The position numbers and the translations under genes were made by a program. Of a DNA stretch of 64,000 nt, positions 1-7,803 are shown piece after piece. The stretch's first letter is position 1. Every line of letters starts with the position of its first letter. Location: NCBI RefSeq assembly GCF_047228935.1, contig NZ_JBFEGG010000003.1, positions 434,001 to 498,000 on the forward strand, in the 5' to 3' direction. This stretch comes from Ornithinibacillus sp047228935. GTDB lineage: Bacteria > Bacillota > Bacilli > Bacillales > Amphibacillaceae. Under the pieces are notes generated by a model. The model saw only the letters and a program-made list of their open reading frames with translations, was not told the DNA's origin and did not search any database.

Positions 1-1835
1 GTGAAGGAGAGGTTGAAAAAGCGAAAAGGGTTTTACATGATACTTCTCATCGGTTTACTGCTCAAGATTCATATTTTCGAGAGGAACTGTTAATAGAGCG
101 TATTCGAATTGCTAAAAATTACAGGGAGTTTGATGAGGCGAATCAATATATAGAAGAATTACTAGACTCACTTGATGAAAGTCATCATGATATAATCGCA
201 CAAATTGCTCAACTAAAAGCAGAGATAATTCTCCAACAAGGTGATATAGAAAAAGCATTAGTAGAAGTAGAGAAAGCTATTAAAAATTATGAGGAAAAAT
301 ACCAAGAAGATATAGAAGAAGTACCAGATTCTGAAAAGGATAATTTTCCTTCAATCGAAAATCATGTTTATTATCAAAGTTTGAAAACATTGGAGAGATC
401 ATTGAAGGTATCAAATAACACTGGGAAACCGGTTAGTATATCAGGAAAAGTAGTTCGTAGTGATGGCACACCTATGAGAGGGGTGGGAGTATTCTTACGA
501 GATAAACAAAATGCTAATCGAAGTGTTAGTCCAGAAGATTCCTTCCAAGTGATTACGGATAGCGAAGGTCGATATGTGTTTAATGGAGTTATTCCTAAAG
601 ACTATCAAATAACTTTAGGTTTTTACTATTCTCAGATTAGTGGTTGGAACTGGTCGGTGAATATGGATGAATGGATTGCAGTAGATGGTAGTAAAAATAT
701 TACGTACAATATTGTACTTCAAAAATTAATTAAGATAAGGGAACCGGTTAATGAGAAGATTATTAAGGATAAGATTGTTCACTTTGAGTGGGAAGCAGTA
801 GAAGGTGCTAGTTATTATAATATTGGATTTGGATTTGATATTGAGGGTGGATCAATTGGCACAGGATCAATTAATCGAATTAGCAGCACAGAGATTGACA
901 TACCGATTGATGATATCTACAACATAAACGGTGGTATATCTATAGATGAAGAGGGAGTAGTAGATCCTGTATCATTATTGGCATACACTAATCCAGAAAA
1001 TCGTTTTAACTGGAATGTATCAGCTTTTGATGAAGATGGAAATCTGATTACAAAAAGTAACGGTTATCGATTAGATGATAAATCAATTGGAGATTTACCA
1101 TTCTTTTATTTGAAAGAGCGAGAATTGACTAATGCTGATAAATTATTATTAGATAATCAAAAGGATGAAGCATTAAAAGAATATATTATAAATTACGAGA
1201 ACGATTCAAACGATCTTCATAGTCTCAGGATGATTACAAGGCTAATTGGGGTGGAAGACGTAGGTTATGGTAAGAAGGAAGATGAAAAAGTAGTCTCATA
1301 CTTAGAAGATTTAGCTATAAAATCTCCTTCTGAATCTACTCTATTTCGTTTAATGCATTATTACTATGATGAAAATAAATGGGAAGATTTTCAAAAGTGG
1401 TTTGATAAATACATTGATATAGTTAAAGAACTTAATGAATATACTCAGTCCATCTATGCAAGTGCATTAATGAAACAAGGTTATCATGAAGATGCTGACC
1501 ATGAGTTTAAAGAAGCTATGAAAAAGGATGGAAGTAACCGCTTTGTTGGTCATTGGATTGCTAATGAATTGTATCGGAAAGGGCTCACGGAATATGTCAC
1601 CCAAATTGCAAAAGATAATCCTTTTCATTCCTATAGCGGTAATGAAGCCAACTGGTTAGTGATATTAAATAACTGTATTGAAGAAAGTAAAAGCTTTTCT
1701 GATTATGAAAAAGAATTAACTAAAGTATTAGAAATTTTCTTTGCCGGAGATACTGAAGAATTAGATAATTGGTTAGCCTATACTAATAAACCTCAAATGA
1801 AAAAGTTAATTGAGGCAATTAAATCAGTAAAATAA
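1..1835 (+). CDS. TPR-repeat protein with carboxypeptidase-regulatory-like domain (5' partial)
   Basis: The frame is open from base 3 to the TAA at 1833-1835, so the gene enters from outside the window; the ATG-like starts inside it (for example TTG at 381) are internal. About 610 residues are visible. The first 110 are helical and TPR-like. Roughly residues 145-225 form a beta-sandwich of the carboxypeptidase-regulatory type (GKVVRSDGTPMRGVGVFLRD, then DSEGRYVFNGVIPKDY). A second beta-rich part with an FxWEAVEGASYYNIGF strand follows, then another helical TPR-like tail (from about residue 380). No membrane segment is visible in this part. An upstream signal or anchor may lie outside the window. 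The specific function is unknown; scaffold or surface roles are inference only. Confidence 0.7.
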   Translation, partial: EGEVEKAKRVLHDTSHRFTAQDSYFREELLIERIRIAKNYREFDEANQYIEELLDSLDESHHDIIAQIAQLKAEIILQQGDIEKALVEVEKAIKNYEEKYQEDIEEVPDSEKDNFPSIENHVYYQSLKTLERSLKVSNNTGKPVSISGKVVRSDGTPMRGVGVFLRDKQNANRSVSPEDSFQVITDSEGRYVFNGVIPKDYQITLGFYYSQISGWNWSVNMDEWIAVDGSKNITYNIVLQKLIKIREPVNEKIIKDKIVHFEWEAVEGASYYNIGFGFDIEGGSIGTGSINRISSTEIDIPIDDIYNINGGISIDEEGVVDPVSLLAYTNPENRFNWNVSAFDEDGNLITKSNGYRLDDKSIGDLPFFYLKERELTNADKLLLDNQKDEALKEYIINYENDSNDLHSLRMITRLIGVEDVGYGKKEDEKVVSYLEDLAIKSPSESTLFRLMHYYYDENKWEDFQKWFDKYIDIVKELNEYTQSIYASALMKQGYHEDADHEFKEAMKKDGSNRFVGHWIANELYRKGLTEYVTQIAKDNPFHSYSGNEANWLVILNNCIEESKSFSDYEKELTKVLEIFFAGDTEELDNWLAYTNKPQMKKLIEAIKSVK

Positions 1836-1876
1836 AAATCAGAGCTATTCATAATTAGAATAGCTCTGATTTTTTA
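1834..1876 (+). terminator. Rho-independent terminator after the TPR gene
   Basis: A 14-base stem (AATCAGAGCTATTC pairing with GAATAGCTCTGATT) around a short AT loop is followed directly by a T run. It ends the first transcript. Confidence 0.85.
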
Positions 1877-1918
1877 CGTTGACTTAAGACAATATTTAAA
1901 TTAGGATAAAAAACGAAT

Positions 1919-1963
1919 AAAACGGAAACAACATTGACAAAACGGAACAAAAAAGCATAGTAT
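1919..1963 (+). promoter_or_regulatory. Promoter with direct repeats upstream of the DeoR gene
   Basis: TTGACA at 1934-1939 and TAGTAT at 1958-1963 are 18 bases apart and form a SigA-type promoter. The sequence AAAACGGAA occurs at 1919-1927 and again at 1939-1947, exactly 20 bp (two helical turns) apart. The second copy overlaps the -35 box. DeoR-family repressors often bind direct repeats, so an autoregulatory operator is inferred. Confidence 0.5.
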
Positions 1964-2003
1964 GAAAATAACTTATACTTGGTAAAATGGGTGGTGTGAT
2001 CAT

Positions 2004-2798
2004 ATGTTAGCTGAAGAGCGCAGGCAGATAATACTTGAAATTCTTCAAAAAGATGGTAGAGTAATTGCTAAAGAACTTTCCGATTTATTCCATATCTCTG
2101 TTGATTCGGTAAGAAGAGATCTTGCCATTATGGAAAATCAAGGATTGTTGCAAAAAACATATGGTGGAGCTATAGCAATAAAACCACTTCAAAAGGTAAG
2201 AACATTACCTTCTTCAGAGGGTAAACGATACGGCGAACCAGAACCTCACCAAGATGCCATTTCCAAACTTGCAGCCTCTTATATCCAAGAGCATGATACC
2301 GTATTTATTGGAGGAGCGGGAATTCAATATGGGATGTTAAGACATCTTCCGAAAGATTTTTCGTTTACGTTAGTGACGAACTCCATGAAGATTGCAGAAA
2401 TAGTACGGAAACAAGAAAATATTACCTCTTATTTAATTGGAGGAAAATTAAGAGCAGAATCAGCAGGTAGTATTATCGATACACTTGCAGTAGAAATGAT
2501 GAGCAAATTTTCTTTAGATATAGGATTTATCACAGGTGGCGGGATTACAGCGACGGGAATCAGCACAGCCACACCTGAAGGAGCAGCTTTTGCTAGAAAA
2601 GTAGCAGAAGTATCAAGAAAGAATATATGTTTAGCTCCTCATGAAAAAATTGGACAGCAAATGTTTATATCCTCTATTCCAATAATAAATATTGATACAA
2701 TTATAACTGATGAAGCAGCTTCTGAAAAAGTCATACATGAAATTGAAAAGACAAAAACTGAAATAATTTTTGCAGATGCTCTTCCATCCAAGGAGTGA
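2004..2798 (+). CDS. DeoR-family transcriptional regulator
   Basis: 264 residues, the usual DeoR length. Residues 1-57 form the N-terminal winged helix (AEERRQIILEIL, then DSVRRDLAIMENQGLLQKTYGG). The rest is the DeoRC sugar-phosphate-sensing fold, with a VFIGGAGIQYGMLRHL loop, VTNSMKIAEIV and the GGGI..TGISTATPEGA segment. The effector is unknown. The start ATG follows GGTGGTG. It lies five bases upstream of a MurA paralogue, so the pair is one operon and the regulator probably controls it and itself through the repeats at 1919-1947. A sugar phosphate or amino-sugar ligand is inferred from family only. Confidence 0.85.
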   Translation: MLAEERRQIILEILQKDGRVIAKELSDLFHISVDSVRRDLAIMENQGLLQKTYGGAIAIKPLQKVRTLPSSEGKRYGEPEPHQDAISKLAASYIQEHDTVFIGGAGIQYGMLRHLPKDFSFTLVTNSMKIAEIVRKQENITSYLIGGKLRAESAGSIIDTLAVEMMSKFSLDIGFITGGGITATGISTATPEGAAFARKVAEVSRKNICLAPHEKIGQQMFISSIPIINIDTIITDEAASEKVIHEIEKTKTEIIFADALPSKE

Positions 2799-2803
2799 AA
2801 CTT

Positions 2804-4099
2804 TTGAAAGCTATTCGTGTAGATTATTCACCTAATATAAATGGTGTTGTACAAGTTCCAGGTTCTAAAAATAGTTCACTTGCTTTACTTGCAGCAGCTT
2901 GTCTTTCTGATGAAACCATTACATTTGAAGGTATTCCAAATATAGCTGATTTTCGTGTTATTTGTGAAATGGGTGAAGAAGTAGGACTCAAAATAAAACG
3001 AGAAATAACAGGGGATATTTCAATTGATCCTAGATCTATTTCATCTACAGATTTTGATCCGCAAAAATCTTCCTCTTTTAGAACGGCTTATTATTTTATA
3101 GGAGCATTATTAGCTAAATACGGAAGAGTATCCGTTGGGTATCCAGGTGGCGATGATTTTGTTAGTAGGCCAATTGATCAGCATATTAAGGCATTAGAAA
3201 TGTTGGGAGCAACCTTTACGTATCATAAAGATTATTATGTTGTAGAGGCTAAAGAATTACGTGGTACTACTATTTATTTTGATACGATTACTTCAGGTGC
3301 TACTATAAACGCGATACTTACTGCAGTACGAGCTAAAGGTGAAACGATTTTACTTAATGCAGCACGTGACCCAGAAGTAATTGATACTGTTATTTTCTTA
3401 AACAAAATAGGAGCTCATATAAGTGGTGCAGGGACTGACACCATTCGTATTACTGGAGTAAATCATTTAACAGGTGGGACACATCGTGTTATCCCGGATC
3501 GATTAATTGCTGGTTCATTTTTAATTGCTGCGGGTGTAGCAGGTGGTAGTGTAACGGTGCAAGATGTTATCCCAGAGCATTTAGGCTCTTGTATTGCGAA
3601 GCTTAAGGAAATTGGGGTAGAACTAGACATAATGGATAATGCGATAACTGCCCATTCAACTGGAAAATTAAAAGCATCACGTATTCGAACAGGTATGTAT
3701 CCAGGTTTTGCAACAGATTTGCAGCAACCAATGACTACACTATTAACACAAGCTTCCGGAAAAAGCATCATTGCAGAGAAAATTTATCCGAATCGCTTCA
3801 AGCATGTTGCACAACTAAATAAAATGGGAGCAGACATCCGGGTACGTTCTGGTGTTGCTTTTGTTAAAGGAAAAAGCAATTTGAAAGGTGCTATAGTTTC
3901 AACTTCCGATATTCGAGCTGGAATTTCATTAATTTTAGCAGGAATGGTAGCGGAAGGAACTACGTATATTACTGGCGTAGAGCATATCGAACGCGGTTAT
4001 GAGGATGCAGTAAAAGCATTCCAATCTTTAGGAGTAAAAATAACTAAAGAATCGATTCCGTTTGGATATAGCGGTCAGTTTCTTGATGAGGTACAATAA
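2804..4099 (+). CDS. murA: MurA-family UDP-GlcNAc 1-carboxyvinyltransferase paralogue with Asp at the catalytic Cys
   Basis: About 431 residues, full EPSP-synthase fold. MurA moves enolpyruvate from PEP to UDP-GlcNAc, the first step of peptidoglycan precursor synthesis in the cytoplasm. Visible marks are PGSKNSS near residue 20 (Lys-Asn pair), the FATDLQQPM segment and IYPNRFKHV. The catalytic loop, GGCAIG-S-RPID in common bacillar MurA, reads GGDDFVSRPIDQHIK, so the Cys is Asp at residue 117. Cys-to-Asp MurA is known from mycobacteria and Chlamydia, is active and does not react with fosfomycin. The AAGGAG site at 2790-2795 is eight bases from TTG 2804, which decides that start over GTG 2795. 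Probably a second MurA or a MurA-like enzyme of another pathway; a housekeeping copy would lie elsewhere. Confidence 0.8.
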   Translation: MKAIRVDYSPNINGVVQVPGSKNSSLALLAAACLSDETITFEGIPNIADFRVICEMGEEVGLKIKREITGDISIDPRSISSTDFDPQKSSSFRTAYYFIGALLAKYGRVSVGYPGGDDFVSRPIDQHIKALEMLGATFTYHKDYYVVEAKELRGTTIYFDTITSGATINAILTAVRAKGETILLNAARDPEVIDTVIFLNKIGAHISGAGTDTIRITGVNHLTGGTHRVIPDRLIAGSFLIAAGVAGGSVTVQDVIPEHLGSCIAKLKEIGVELDIMDNAITAHSTGKLKASRIRTGMYPGFATDLQQPMTTLLTQASGKSIIAEKIYPNRFKHVAQLNKMGADIRVRSGVAFVKGKSNLKGAIVSTSDIRAGISLILAGMVAEGTTYITGVEHIERGYEDAVKAFQSLGVKITKESIPFGYSGQFLDEVQ

Positions 4100-4104
4100 T
4101 GAGT

Positions 4105-4138
4105 AGGAAGTGCAGGAGTATAAGGCACTTCCTTTTTT
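4105..4138 (+). terminator. Rho-independent terminator after the murA paralogue
   Basis: AGGAAGTGC pairs with GCACTTCCT around an 11-base loop, followed by TTTTTT. Confidence 0.85.
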
Positions 4139-4148
4139 GTATTTACTC

Positions 4149-4187
4149 TGAAACTTTTAGAGGGACTATATCGTATGTACTAGTACA
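4149..4187 (+). promoter_or_regulatory. Candidate ECF-sigma promoter and 12-bp palindrome
   Basis: TGAAAC at 4149-4154 and CGTA at 4172-4175 are 17 bases apart, close to the SigW/SigM pattern of Bacillus. A perfect palindrome TGTACTAGTACA lies at 4176-4187, just downstream near the expected start of transcription. This suggests envelope-stress control of the next gene. The assignment is by pattern only. Confidence 0.4.
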
Positions 4188-4207
4188 GCATAAAAGGGGG
4201 AATAGTG

Positions 4208-5146
4208 ATGATCAGTGATTTAAATAACCAAATTATTCAAGTGAAAGGTAAAATCCGTCAGAAAAATAAACTTGATTCACAGCTTCAAGATTATAACAAT
4301 GAACTAACTCATATTGAAAATACGATTAGACAGCTAAAAGGTAAATTGGCTGAAGAAAAGGCAGACGTTAAAAAGCTAGAAGGCTTTCATATTACTAATT
4401 TTTTCTCTACTATCACAGGAACAAAATATGAAAAGCTAGATAAGGAAAATAGAGAAGTTTTAGCGGTTCAATTGCAATTAGAAGAAGCTGAAAAGACGAG
4501 GGATGAGATTTCCGTATCTATTTTAGATTTACGTAAAAAGCTAAATGAGGTTAAGAGTAATGAACAACTGTATGAAGAATTATTAGAGAAAAAAGAGTTA
4601 CTTATTAAGAATAGTGACTCGCGTTATGCTGATGAATTATATCGGTTGAGTGAACAAGAAGGAGAAATTCAAGCCTATTTAAAAGAAATCGATGAGGCGA
4701 TAAATGCTGGAGAAAATGCACAACAAGCACTTACAAATGCTGCAGAATCACTGAACTCTGCTTCTAATTGGGGAACTTTTGATATGTTAGGGGGAGGTAT
4801 GATTTCTAGTGCCATTAAACATAGTAGAATGGATGATGCATCGAATCATATCCATATCGCTCAAAGTAGAATGAGAAATTTTCAAAAGGAGTTACTGGAT
4901 ATTGATGAAATGATTCATGTTGACATGGATGTATCAGGTTTATTGAAATTCGCAGACTTTTTCTTTGATGGATTAATAGTAGATTGGATGGTTCAAGGTC
5001 GTATTAATAGTTCACTAGATCAAGTACAAGATCAACTTGCTAAAGTTAGAAATATATTAAGGAATTTAATAAAAGAGAAAACTAATCTACAAAATAAGTT
5101 AGTGGAAATCACTGAAAAGAGGCAAGAAATACTTGAAAGTATATAA
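4208..5146 (+). CDS. Coiled-coil protein of unknown function
   Basis: 312 residues, acidic and lysine-rich, with long heptad coiled coils at about 1-170 and 245-312. Between them is a Gly-rich stretch (FDMLGGGMISSAIKHSR, near residue 195-212) that could be a short amphipathic or membrane-touching segment, then a segment with FADFFFDGLIVDWMVQGRI. There is no signal peptide. The AAAGGGGG site at 4193-4200 fits the ATG at 4208 better than the GTG at 4205. It is transcribed alone after its own possible ECF promoter. I do not recognise a named family. The central region looks conserved rather than simple coil, so a membrane-associated stress protein is a reasonable guess, not a finding. Confidence 0.7.
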   Translation: MISDLNNQIIQVKGKIRQKNKLDSQLQDYNNELTHIENTIRQLKGKLAEEKADVKKLEGFHITNFFSTITGTKYEKLDKENREVLAVQLQLEEAEKTRDEISVSILDLRKKLNEVKSNEQLYEELLEKKELLIKNSDSRYADELYRLSEQEGEIQAYLKEIDEAINAGENAQQALTNAAESLNSASNWGTFDMLGGGMISSAIKHSRMDDASNHIHIAQSRMRNFQKELLDIDEMIHVDMDVSGLLKFADFFFDGLIVDWMVQGRINSSLDQVQDQLAKVRNILRNLIKEKTNLQNKLVEITEKRQEILESI

Positions 5147-5291
5147 GGTATATGAATGTTAAACTAAGGGTAATCCAGAATACTTTTTGAAAATTTGAAT
5201 AATTCCTTCGTGTAATAAATTGATATTTCTGTTCAAGAATTTCAATAAACAGTAAGATATAACTAAGAATTTTAAAGAGGAGCGGAGTAAC

Positions 5292-6347
5292 ATGACTACA
5301 TATCCAAATGTCCAAGAAACAAAAGATCTTATTAAACAACTAGTATCTATTCCTAGTCCGACCGGATTTACTACTAATGTTATCCAGTTTGCAGAAGAAT
5401 TCCTGCAAAAATTAAACGTAGAAACAAAGCGTAATCGTAAAGGCGGATTAATTGCAACATTACCCGGGACAAATCAAGATGAGCACCGTATGCTTACTGC
5501 CCATGTTGATACGTTAGGAGCCATGGTGAAGGAAGTAAAAAGCAATGGTCGTCTAAAGCTAGATTTAATTGGTGGATTCCGTTATAACTCTATCGAAGGA
5601 GAATATTGTGAAATTCATACATCAAGTGGCAAAGTCTATTCTGGTACTATTCTGATGCATCAGACTTCAGTCCATGTGTATAAAGATGCTGGAAAAGCAG
5701 AGAGAAACCAAGACAATATGGAAGTTCGGATTGATGCATTAGTAGATAATGCTGATGATGTACGAAACCTTGGAATTGAAGTAGGAGATTTTGTTTCCTT
5801 CGATCCACGTGTTCAAATAACAGATAATGGATTTATTAAGTCCCGTCATTTAGACGATAAGGCAAGTGTAGCAATATTATTACAACTAATTAAAAGGCTA
5901 AAGGAAGAAGATACTACTCTTCCATACACTACTCATTTTCTTATTTCTAATAATGAAGAAATCGGCTACGGTGGTAATTCCAATATAACGCCAGAAACAG
6001 TGGAATATTTAGCTGTTGATATGGGGGCGATGGGAGATGGCCAGTCCACAGATGAGTATACGGTATCGATTTGTGTGAAAGATTCTACTGGTCCATATCA
6101 TTATGGCTTGCGTAAACGATTAGTAGAGCTAGCAGAAGCAAATAGTATAGGATATAAGCTCGATATATATCCATTTTATGGTTCGGATGCATCGGCAGCA
6201 ATTAAATCAGGACATGATATTGTTCATGGTTTAATTGGTCCGGGAATTGATTCTTCTCATGCTTACGAGCGTACGCATGAAAAGTCATTAATTAATACGG
6301 AAAAATTAGTCTACCATTATGTTTTATCTGATATGATATCTTATTAA
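5292..6347 (+). CDS. M42-family metallo-aminopeptidase
   Basis: 351 residues, close to the usual 350-360 of the M42 (glutamyl/deblocking aminopeptidase, FrvX/YsdC) family. Cytosolic, dinuclear zinc or cobalt enzymes that form large tetrahedral assemblies and trim peptides. Metal ligands and catalytic residues can be placed: His71-x-Asp73 in AHVDTLG, the bridging Asp in RHLDDKAS (near 188), the catalytic Glu pair in NNEEIGYGGN (222-223), Asp243 in AVDMGAMG and the C-terminal His in SSHAYERTH. The ATG follows AAAGAGGAGCG. It is monocistronic with its own terminator. Exact substrate preference cannot be read from sequence. Confidence 0.9.
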   Translation: MTTYPNVQETKDLIKQLVSIPSPTGFTTNVIQFAEEFLQKLNVETKRNRKGGLIATLPGTNQDEHRMLTAHVDTLGAMVKEVKSNGRLKLDLIGGFRYNSIEGEYCEIHTSSGKVYSGTILMHQTSVHVYKDAGKAERNQDNMEVRIDALVDNADDVRNLGIEVGDFVSFDPRVQITDNGFIKSRHLDDKASVAILLQLIKRLKEEDTTLPYTTHFLISNNEEIGYGGNSNITPETVEYLAVDMGAMGDGQSTDEYTVSICVKDSTGPYHYGLRKRLVELAEANSIGYKLDIYPFYGSDASAAIKSGHDIVHGLIGPGIDSSHAYERTHEKSLINTEKLVYHYVLSDMISY

Positions 6348-6352
6348 GGAAG

Positions 6353-6385
6353 AATGGCGTACTTTATATAGTACGCCATTTTTTT
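6353..6385 (+). terminator. Rho-independent terminator after the M42 peptidase
   Basis: ATGGCGTAC pairs with GTACGCCAT around TTTATATA, followed by a T run. Confidence 0.88.
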
Positions 6386-6523
6386 AGTAGTTGAACAGAA
6401 GTTGGAAAATGTGTTGAAAATATCTTGATTCGTACTATTAATGGCATTAACTTATAAGGAACAGGCTATAATGTTATACTTTATTTCACTAAGTAGTATG
6501 AATCCTAAGGAGAGCATTTCAAA

Positions 6524-7039
6524 ATGAAAGTTAGACTTACAGGTTATTGTGCAGAATGGTTGAAAATGTATCAGTCGGAGGCCGATTTTTTGAAAACAAT
6601 ATTTAACGATGAAATTATCCGTTGTGAACATTTTGGTAGTACTTCAGTCCCTGGAATGAAAGCTAAGCCCGTTATTGACATGCTCTGTATTGTAAAAGAC
6701 ATAGGGAAGATAGATTTGTATAATAGTAAAATGTCTTCATTTGGTTATGATGTTGCTTTAGAATGGGGAATTAGTGGTAGAAGGCTATTTCGAAAGGGCG
6801 GGGAAAATAGAACACATCATATTCATTTTTATCAATATGATAACCCTGAGATTGAACGTCATTTAATACTTCGTGATTATTTAAGGTCATGTCCTGATGA
6901 AGTAGAAAAGTATAGTCAATATAAACAAGAATTAGCCTCGCGATTTGAAGATACAAGGGAATATAGCAAAGCTAAAAAGCAATTTGTAACTGAGTTGGAA
7001 CAAAGAGCCGTATTGTGGGCGAAAGATAGTAAAAAGTAG
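6524..7039 (+). CDS. GrpB-family (UPF0157) nucleotidyltransferase-fold protein
   Basis: 171 residues. The HFGSTSVPGMKAKPVIDMLC block at 36-55 is the hallmark of the GrpB/UPF0157 family, which has a nucleotidyltransferase fold with GS and D-x-D-like acidic residues. Later conserved blocks are RRLFRKGGENRTHHIHFYQY and LILRDYLRSCPDEVEKYSQYK. The cellular role of the family is poorly known. Some members are fused to dephospho-CoA kinase. It starts with ATG after AAGGAG and ends at a bidirectional terminator shared with the convergent pgmB gene. Single gene unit. Confidence 0.85.
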   Translation: MKVRLTGYCAEWLKMYQSEADFLKTIFNDEIIRCEHFGSTSVPGMKAKPVIDMLCIVKDIGKIDLYNSKMSSFGYDVALEWGISGRRLFRKGGENRTHHIHFYQYDNPEIERHLILRDYLRSCPDEVEKYSQYKQELASRFEDTREYSKAKKQFVTELEQRAVLWAKDSKK

Positions 7040-7075
7040 GTAATAGATACAATGATTTTAATGCTATGTTATAAA

Positions 7076-7101
7076 GAAAAGGAGCTGCTATGCTCCTTTT
7101 T
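7076..7101. terminator. Bidirectional terminator between grpB-like and pgmB
   Basis: AAAAGGAGC pairs with GCTCCTTTT around TGCTAT-type loop. A runs on the left and T runs on the right give U tracts for both convergent transcripts. Confidence 0.8.
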
Positions 7102-7107
7102 CTATGG

Positions 7108-7779
7108 CTATTTATCAATTTTTACTTTCCAAGCATCTATCATTTCTTTTAAAGACAGATCTGAAGTTGTTTTAACTATATAGTCTGCTCCCTGTAAATA
7201 GATAGGATCACCAACTCCTACAGAAAACATACCTGCGTTTATAATGGCTTCGATACCGCTTTTAGCATCCTCGATAGCAATACATTCTGCTGGACTTACT
7301 TCTAGGATGGAAGCTGCTTTTAAAAATAGATCGGGAGCAGGTTTCCCTTTTTCTACGGTGTTGGGGTCCGCAATTGCATCAAACAAATCATCTATTTTAA
7401 GTGCCCTCAGAACAGTGGGGGCATTTTTACTAGCTGAAGCTAATCCTAATTTATATCCCTCTTTCTTAATGGTTATTAATAAATCGTGAATTCCAGGTAG
7501 TAAATGGTCAGGTGTTAACTGTGAGAGTAATTTTATATAGTAGTTGTTTTTCTCAGTTGCTAATTTGACTTTTTCTTCTTCTGTAAAGTCTTGTTGTTTT
7601 TGACCAAAAATTAGAATTCGCTCTAAGGATTCCATTCGAGATATTCCTTTTAACTGATCATTGAATGTAGTATCTAAAGAGATGTTAATTTGGTGGGCGC
7701 ATTGTTGCCAAGCTTGAAAATGTAATTCAGCAGTATCTGTAATCACACCGTCTAAATCAAAAATAAATGCTTTTATCAC
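7108..7779 (-). CDS. pgmB: Beta-phosphoglucomutase (HAD superfamily)
   Basis: 223 residues. It converts beta-glucose 1-phosphate to glucose 6-phosphate, the step after an inverting GH65 phosphorylase. HAD motif I is FDLDGVITD (nucleophile Asp8 and general acid Asp10 counted from GTG 7779). The cap follows, then motif II in LGLASASKNAP, motif III Lys in EKGKPAPDLF and motif IV IAIEDAKSGIEA. GGAG at 7788-7791 is eight bases from GTG 7779 and only five from TTG 7782, so GTG is preferred. It is the last gene of the leftward sugar operon, 24 bases after the GH65 gene, which fixes its role. Confidence 0.92.
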   Translation of the reverse strand: MIKAFIFDLDGVITDTAELHFQAWQQCAHQINISLDTTFNDQLKGISRMESLERILIFGQKQQDFTEEEKVKLATEKNNYYIKLLSQLTPDHLLPGIHDLLITIKKEGYKLGLASASKNAPTVLRALKIDDLFDAIADPNTVEKGKPAPDLFLKAASILEVSPAECIAIEDAKSGIEAIINAGMFSVGVGDPIYLQGADYIVKTTSDLSLKEMIDAWKVKIDK

Positions 7780-7803
7780 CAAGAAAACTCCAATCTAAAT
7801 TTA

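Noticed and set aside
5109..5339. Leftward 76-codon hydrophobic frame between the coiled-coil and M42 genes
   Set aside because: It overlaps both neighbours, has no ribosome site, and arises from AT-rich DNA.
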